Source: Anaerocolumna sedimenticola (GTDB taxonomy: Bacteria; Bacillota; Clostridia; Lachnospirales; Lachnospiraceae). Taken from it: a stretch of 64,000 nt of DNA. A model generated the notes under the pieces. It saw only the letters and a program-made list of their open reading frames with translations, did no database searches and had not been told where the DNA came from. Positions 59,917 to 64,000 of the stretch are shown in pieces (position 1 is the stretch's first letter; every line of letters begins with the position of its first letter). The stretch covers positions 2,745,501-2,809,500 of the forward strand of contig NZ_CP048000.1 of assembly GCF_009931695.1 (NCBI RefSeq). Reading direction: 5' to 3'. A program made the position numbers and the translations under genes.

Positions 59917-61128
59917 CTATTCATCTTCTAAATGACGATTACAGCGTGTGACTATAGCAATAAAAAATAATGCAATACCTGAACAAACCATAATCCACTG
60001 AAGTGGGACAACATCTGCTAATGGTCCGAAAATCGCCATGCCAATAGGTAAAAAACCTGAGTACATCGAACCAAGCAAACCAAATATGCGTCCTTGCATA
60101 GAAACTTCAGTTTTCTCTTGAAGCAGCGTCGTAATAGAAGTCTGAACGATAGTCATTGCTATGCCATAGAATAACATTAGAGTAAGATATAACATAAAGT
60201 TAGTGGCAATCCCCATACCAATGGTAAATGCACCAAAGGCAGCAAGACTTAAGAATAAAGTCTTGACACGACTATTGAAACCGCACCATGTACTCATTAC
60301 AAGACCGCCTGCCATCATTCCTGCAAATCCTACTAACTCTACTACGGTTAGATACCAATATGTATTACCGTAGACACGACGCACAAAAAGCCCTGCAAGG
60401 AAGCCAGCCGGAACAGCTAAAAAAGTAAATGATCCATACACAATTAGAAGCTTTCCAATCACTTTATCTGAAAAAGCATATCTAACACCCAATTTCATAT
60501 CTGTAAAGACAGATGTTGTTTCCATGATAATAGTTTGCTTCGGGAGCAAGACAAAAGATAGAATACCTATACCAATAACTGCCGTAAAAATATCCACCAT
60601 CATTGTAGAGCGCAGTGTGCTAATAGAAAAAATAGCTCCAGCAGCGGCGGGAGCTGCAAACTGGACAATGGATTGCATGGTAGCGTTGATACCGTTGTAA
60701 CGCATTAGTTGTTCTTTAGGCACAAGCTGTGGTATAACAGCGTTAACCGCTGGGGTTTGAACACCTGCACCAAGAGAACGAATAATCGACAGTATAAGCA
60801 ATCCAATTAACAAAGCTGGTTTAGAGGTTATGTAGGGCATTGCCAATATCATTACCAGCGTTACAGCAGCAATCGCCGCATCTGCACCAATAATCAATTT
60901 TTTACGGTTATATCGATCCGCCCACACTCCGCCGACAAAAGAAATAAGAAACTGAGGCAGATAAGAACAAATAGTAAATGCGGCCACCCATGTACCAGAT
61001 GATGTTTGCATAGTTACATACCATACAATTGCCATTTGAACTAGAGTAGAACCAAACAGCGTGATACATTGGCTGATAAAAAAAAGGATTGTCCGTTTTT
61101 TCCAATCAGACTGTAGTTCCTTATACAT
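59917..61128 (-). CDS. MFS efflux transporter (Mef/MFS_3-like)
   Basis: 403 residues with about 12 hydrophobic segments. Opens MYKELQSDWKKRTILFFISQCITLFGSTLVQMAIVWYVT and has GGVWADRYNRKKLIIGADA (the MFS loop 2-3 motif), and PIGMAIFGPLADVVPLQWIM near the end. Resembles Mef-type macrolide/drug exporters; the substrate is not deducible. Lies 13 nt downstream of the AraC-GNAT gene, so probably one operon. GGAGG before the ATG. Confidence 0.9.
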   Translation of the reverse strand: MYKELQSDWKKRTILFFISQCITLFGSTLVQMAIVWYVTMQTSSGTWVAAFTICSYLPQFLISFVGGVWADRYNRKKLIIGADAAIAAVTLVMILAMPYITSKPALLIGLLILSIIRSLGAGVQTPAVNAVIPQLVPKEQLMRYNGINATMQSIVQFAAPAAAGAIFSISTLRSTMMVDIFTAVIGIGILSFVLLPKQTIIMETTSVFTDMKLGVRYAFSDKVIGKLLIVYGSFTFLAVPAGFLAGLFVRRVYGNTYWYLTVVELVGFAGMMAGGLVMSTWCGFNSRVKTLFLSLAAFGAFTIGMGIATNFMLYLTLMLFYGIAMTIVQTSITTLLQEKTEVSMQGRIFGLLGSMYSGFLPIGMAIFGPLADVVPLQWIMVCSGIALFFIAIVTRCNRHLEDE

Positions 61129-61141
61129 TTAAGTTATCCTC

Positions 61142-61975
61142 CTATTTATATGGAGAAAGCACGAAACGTTGTGTTGGATAACCAAATTCAACAAGAAGCT
61201 CTCTTTCTGCAAACCCAAGCTGTTTTAGCTCTTCACGGTAGCCGGTGTCAGCTTTATCATACTCACGGAAGGTTGTCGTACTAACTTCCCTCTCAGGAAG
61301 AAAATCTTCCATCAATCTATCCAAAAAGACCTTTTGAATCCCGCAACCCCGATACTGTGGGTGTACTCCCATAAACTCAATGCTGCCTGTATCATAGGAA
61401 AATACCATGATACCAATAACGATATCTATGTCTTTTAAAATCAGTGCCTGTTTTTCCTTAATACTGTCATTTAATTTTTGAAGATACTCTGCTTCATCAA
61501 GATGGGGATATCCATCAATCACCAAGCGTACAAGCTCCATCCATTCAGGAATGTCACTCTTTTCGGCAAAACGAATGTCATTTTTTTTAAACTCCATAGC
61601 AGTCACCTTTCTGTGTAGAGAAAACCGCAATTGCAAGGGATAAAATTCTCTCTGCTCTCTATATTCCGCAGGAGGTATCTTATACATAGATTTAAAAACC
61701 GTAGTAAACGCCTGCTGGCTTTCATAGCCACAGATAAAAGCAATCTCAATTATGGGCTTCTCGGAAAATACTAATAATTTTGCCGCTTCGGTAAGCTGCC
61801 GTCGCACCACATAATCATGGATTGTCATTCCCACCGTACCATTAAATATTCGGTGTAAATGGTATTTGGAATAGTGAACGGCTGTTGCTACGATATCAAG
61901 CTCCAGTTTACCGTCAAGATGATTTTCGATAAAGTCAATGACTGTTTCAATGCTTATAATCATTTGGTTTTCCAT
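61142..61975 (-). CDS. AraC-type regulator fused to a GNAT acetyltransferase
   Basis: 277 residues. Residues 1-~105 hold two HTH motifs of the AraC family (LDIVATAVHYSKYHLHRIFNG; IIEIAFICGYESQQAFTTVFKSMYKIPPAEYR). Residues ~130-277 are a GNAT domain with GSIEFMGVHPQYRGCGIQKVFLDRLME as the acetyl-CoA site. Such fusions are found in Firmicutes and may sense a metabolite and control the neighbour, here an MFS exporter. GGAGG before the ATG. Confidence 0.9.
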   Translation of the reverse strand: MENQMIISIETVIDFIENHLDGKLELDIVATAVHYSKYHLHRIFNGTVGMTIHDYVVRRQLTEAAKLLVFSEKPIIEIAFICGYESQQAFTTVFKSMYKIPPAEYREQREFYPLQLRFSLHRKVTAMEFKKNDIRFAEKSDIPEWMELVRLVIDGYPHLDEAEYLQKLNDSIKEKQALILKDIDIVIGIMVFSYDTGSIEFMGVHPQYRGCGIQKVFLDRLMEDFLPEREVSTTTFREYDKADTGYREELKQLGFAERELLVEFGYPTQRFVLSPYK

Positions 61976-62099
61976 TTTCGCTTCCTCCTTTCAGTTAATA
62001 GGATAGCAGAATTGCCAACCCTTGTTTTAATAATTCTTGCTGTGTGTAATTAAAATTATTATAAATATTCATTAGAGCAATTAGTTATTTTCCATTTTT

Positions 62100-62430
62100 C
62101 GCCCATCAACAAGCTTTTCTGCATCTTTTGATATTAGCCGCATACGGCTTGAGCAACAAAGATAGACCTACTGGAAGTCAGCCCGTTTTCGCGTTAGATG
62201 ATATTTCAATCCCTATCCGTCCTCATTACAAGGTCGGCATTCGCTTATTCCAGCGTTCCTTACCCGCGTTTCTATCGGATTTCCTTGCGGTCAGCTTCCC
62301 GGTTTCAGAGAGAGTGCGGGCTTACCACGTTCCGCGTAATCAACAGTGTAGGTTAGGTGCCGCCTATTTGCCGAAAGTCATATTTGTCGATGTGTCCCCA
62401 TCCGTACAGGGGAACATCCGACTGCATACC
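62100..62430 (-). ncRNA. Group II intron-like RNA fragment (no reverse transcriptase)
   Basis: On the minus strand the stretch has GGATGGGGACACATCGAC, GGCGGCACCTAACC, ACGTGGTAAGCCC and CTCAAGCCGTATGCGG in the order seen in domains I-IV of bacterial group II introns. The usual intron-encoded protein should follow but the sequence runs into the AraC promoter region. It lies just downstream of the VirD4 remnant. Identification is by eye from recalled consensus blocks. Confidence 0.45.
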
Positions 62431-62469
62431 TTTTGTTCAGGCTTATCAGTAACTTTAGCCTGTATCCCT

Positions 62470-62755
62470 CTAGCATAGGCAAAGGGGTTATAGTGATGGA
62501 TTTCTTGAAATTGACGGTGTTTAATATTTTCAGCTTATACCCATTGCGAAGCAGCATTTTACCGCACTCAACCACAATGCAGCCCTTCGGATCAGTAACG
62601 ACTTAGGAGCTGTGGCATTACATGAGATTGGGTTTTAGCCAAAACCTTGTTTTACCGGAGCCGGAGCAGCCTACAATCAGCACATTTTTATTCCGTGCAT
62701 TCTTGGGTTTTTTAGGGCGGCTGGACATCGTAAGTTTTCAGTTTGGGTGAGAATG
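62470..62755 (-). pseudogene. VirD4/TraG coupling protein remnant (Tn1549-like conjugative element)
   Basis: Minus-strand reading: KLKTYDVQ, a frame change, then PKKPKNARNKNVLIVGCSGS followed by GKTRFWLKPNLM (P-loop), a TAA, CHSS, a second TAA, VVTDPKG, VVECGKMLLRNGYKLKILNTVN, then HYNPFAYARG. This is the N-terminal ATPase region of the VirD4/TraG coupling protein of Firmicute integrative conjugative elements. Two nonsense codons and frame changes show it is dead. The rest of the conjugation module is absent. The wider gap 61,976-63,046 holds only this and the intron-like piece. Confidence 0.75.
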
Positions 62756-63046
62756 ACATTGTTTTAAAATACAGGGTCTTGAAAAGGCTCTATATCCTTT
62801 GTACCTCCCCATGATGCGTTTTGTCAACTGTAGATATTATTGTATTGACGAAATTTTATTAAAGACACTTTTACAACGTCCATCACGGCGATTTTAATAG
62901 CGGTTGCTTTCATTCGTTTGAAGTTTCTTGTTTACGCTCAAAGGCTGTTTTTTTCATTATGAAAGTCTAAAAATAACAGTAATAGAATGTATAAAAAAGA
63001 GAATTATTTACCATATTATTAAAAAAGCTTAAGAAAGGTTTATATT

Positions 63047-63478
63047 ATGAATGACGATACTATAAAACTCTTAAAAGAATGTAATGCTGGATGTAAATCA
63101 GCAACCAATAGCATGGAACAGGTGCAACCATATATTAACAATGAAGCCCTAAAGAATCTGATTGATGAATACAATGATAAACATATAAAACTAGGGGATG
63201 AATGCCATCAGATGCTAAATGAACTTAATCAAGAAGAAAAAGATCCAAAACCAATGGCAAAAGCATTTTCATGGATTAGTACAGAAATAAAATTAATGAT
63301 GAATGATAATTCACATAAGATAGCAGATTTAATGATAGATGGTTGTAACATGGGTATAAAATCAGTCAGTGAATATATTAATAAATATAAGACTGCTTCC
63401 AATGAAAGTATGGATTTAGCGAAGAGGCTTGTTAAGATAGAGCAGGAATTTATGGATAAGCTACTTATATATTTATAA
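63047..63478 (+). CDS. Four-helix-bundle protein (DUF2383/ferritin-like fold)
   Basis: 143 residues, all helical by sequence. CNAGCKSATNSMEQVQPYIN, LIDEYNDKHIKLGDECHQMLNEL and AFSWISTEIKLMMNDNSHKIADLMIDGCNMGIKSVSEYINKY fit the DUF2383/PA2169-type four-helix bundle. Function unknown. AAGAAAGG precedes the ATG. Confidence 0.75.
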   Translation: MNDDTIKLLKECNAGCKSATNSMEQVQPYINNEALKNLIDEYNDKHIKLGDECHQMLNELNQEEKDPKPMAKAFSWISTEIKLMMNDNSHKIADLMIDGCNMGIKSVSEYINKYKTASNESMDLAKRLVKIEQEFMDKLLIYL

Positions 63479-63644
63479 AATATTCGCTATAATGAAATGC
63501 ATATATTTGTTTTGTATTATAATTTCCATATAAATAAAATATAGGTCATTGAGGTTACTATGGACTCACTTATTTTTAGGGAAAAGAGCATGTCAATTTT
63601 TAATTCAACATTTACCAAACAGCATTAAACTTTTATGGTAGTTG

Positions 63645-63672
63645 GTTAGCCCATGAAGGGCTAACAATTTTT
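63645..63672 (+). terminator. Rho-independent terminator
   Basis: 8-bp stem GTTAGCCC/GGGCTAAC, 5-nt loop, followed by AATTTTT. Ends the upstream helical-bundle transcript. Confidence 0.8.
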
Positions 63673-63719
63673 CACTCTCTGAATAGAATAAAGGTGAAAA
63701 CATAAAAGAGGTTTGGAAA

Positions 63720-64000
63720 GTGAGAGAACTTAATCCTCAAAAAATATTTGTACAATATCGGGATATAATGAAACCATATGAACCTATTATAGACAGAAAA
63801 TATACGATTACACATTCGGATATAACTGCGGAACTATTTGTATTTGTGGCCCAAAATTATGCTGAAGATCAAATTACAAGAATGCGTGACGAGGTAAGGG
63901 TTGCCTGGGAACAAAACAGAAAAGGACTTGCATTAATAGGTTCGGTGGTTGTGGATGGTAACGGTGTAATAGGAGATGCTTATATTAGAAATAATATATT
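63720..64000 (+). CDS. Staygreen (SGR) family protein, truncated by window end
   Basis: GTG at 63720 with GAGG 8-9 nt upstream, open to the window end (93 codons). VRELNPQKIFVQYRDIMKPY, EPIIDRKYTITHSDITAELF and RMRDEVRVAWEQ match the bacterial Staygreen family, homologues of plant Mg-dechelatase. The characteristic YT(L/I)THSD and MRDEV motifs are present. In non-photosynthetic bacteria the substrate is unclear, possibly another tetrapyrrole or none. Confidence 0.8.
   Translation, partial: MRELNPQKIFVQYRDIMKPYEPIIDRKYTITHSDITAELFVFVAQNYAEDQITRMRDEVRVAWEQNRKGLALIGSVVVDGNGVIGDAYIRNNI

Noticed and set aside
1..64000. tRNA or rRNA genes and attachment sites
   Set aside because: No cloverleaf or rRNA sequence was noticed by eye; one prophage end is outside the window so att repeats cannot be compared.

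Overview
The window looks like a chromosomal segment of a low-to-mid GC Firmicute of the class Clostridia. Most genes start behind GGAGG-type ribosome binding sites. The phage genes are of the type common in clostridial siphoprophages, and the right flank carries AT-rich clostridial-type genes (WYL regulator, DJ-1/PfpI, AraC-GNAT fusion, Staygreen homologue). I cannot name the species.

Layout. (1) Positions 1-38,480, all on the minus strand: a nearly complete siphovirus prophage read right to left. Early and replication genes (sigma-like factor, DUF2800 nuclease, DUF2815 SSB-like protein, family A DNA polymerase, Rha, VapE primase/helicase, VRR-NUC, SNF2 helicase) are followed by packaging (HNH, TerS, two DNA methyltransferases, TerL). 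Then come head (portal, ClpP protease, HK97 capsid), tail (phi13-type major tail protein, gpG/gpGT-like chaperones, tape measure, Dit, Gp37-like, Fn3 fibre), lysis (holin, amidase) and integration (large serine recombinase plus a second Recombinase-domain protein cut by the window edge). (2) 38,702-53,587, all on the plus strand: a defence island with a NACHT NTPase, a small HTH protein, a PLD/SNF2-type helicase, a DUF4391 protein, a small coiled-coil protein, type III Mod and Res subunits, and a RloC/PrrC-like ATPase with a candidate anticodon-nuclease triad. (3) About 53.6-63 kb: AT-rich, decayed DNA with a 42-bp tandem repeat, broken DUF4365, nuclease and FRG genes, four copies of an unrecognised ~60-75-bp dispersed element, a few intact host genes, and remnants of a conjugative element (VirD4/TraG coupling protein and a group II intron-like piece). 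(4) 63-64 kb: ordinary genes, ending in a truncated Staygreen-family gene.

How the parts work together. The prophage genes are tightly packed, often overlapping by 4 bp, and are probably read as a few long leftward transcripts. A two-part motif with invariant spacing (GTACTCAA-N11-CTGTCCTGTGGA) lies in front of three separate prophage genes. It could be a promoter read by the prophage's own sigma-like protein or a leader RNA. In the defence island the helicase, DUF4391, coiled-coil, Mod and Res genes are nearly abutting and look like one extended type III restriction cassette, with a NACHT sensor upstream and an RloC-like second-line effector downstream.

Four prophage genes are each broken by what looks like one missing base, mostly in short homopolymers. 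Either the prophage is defective or the assembly has deletion errors; raw reads would decide. No tRNA, rRNA or CRISPR array was recognised.
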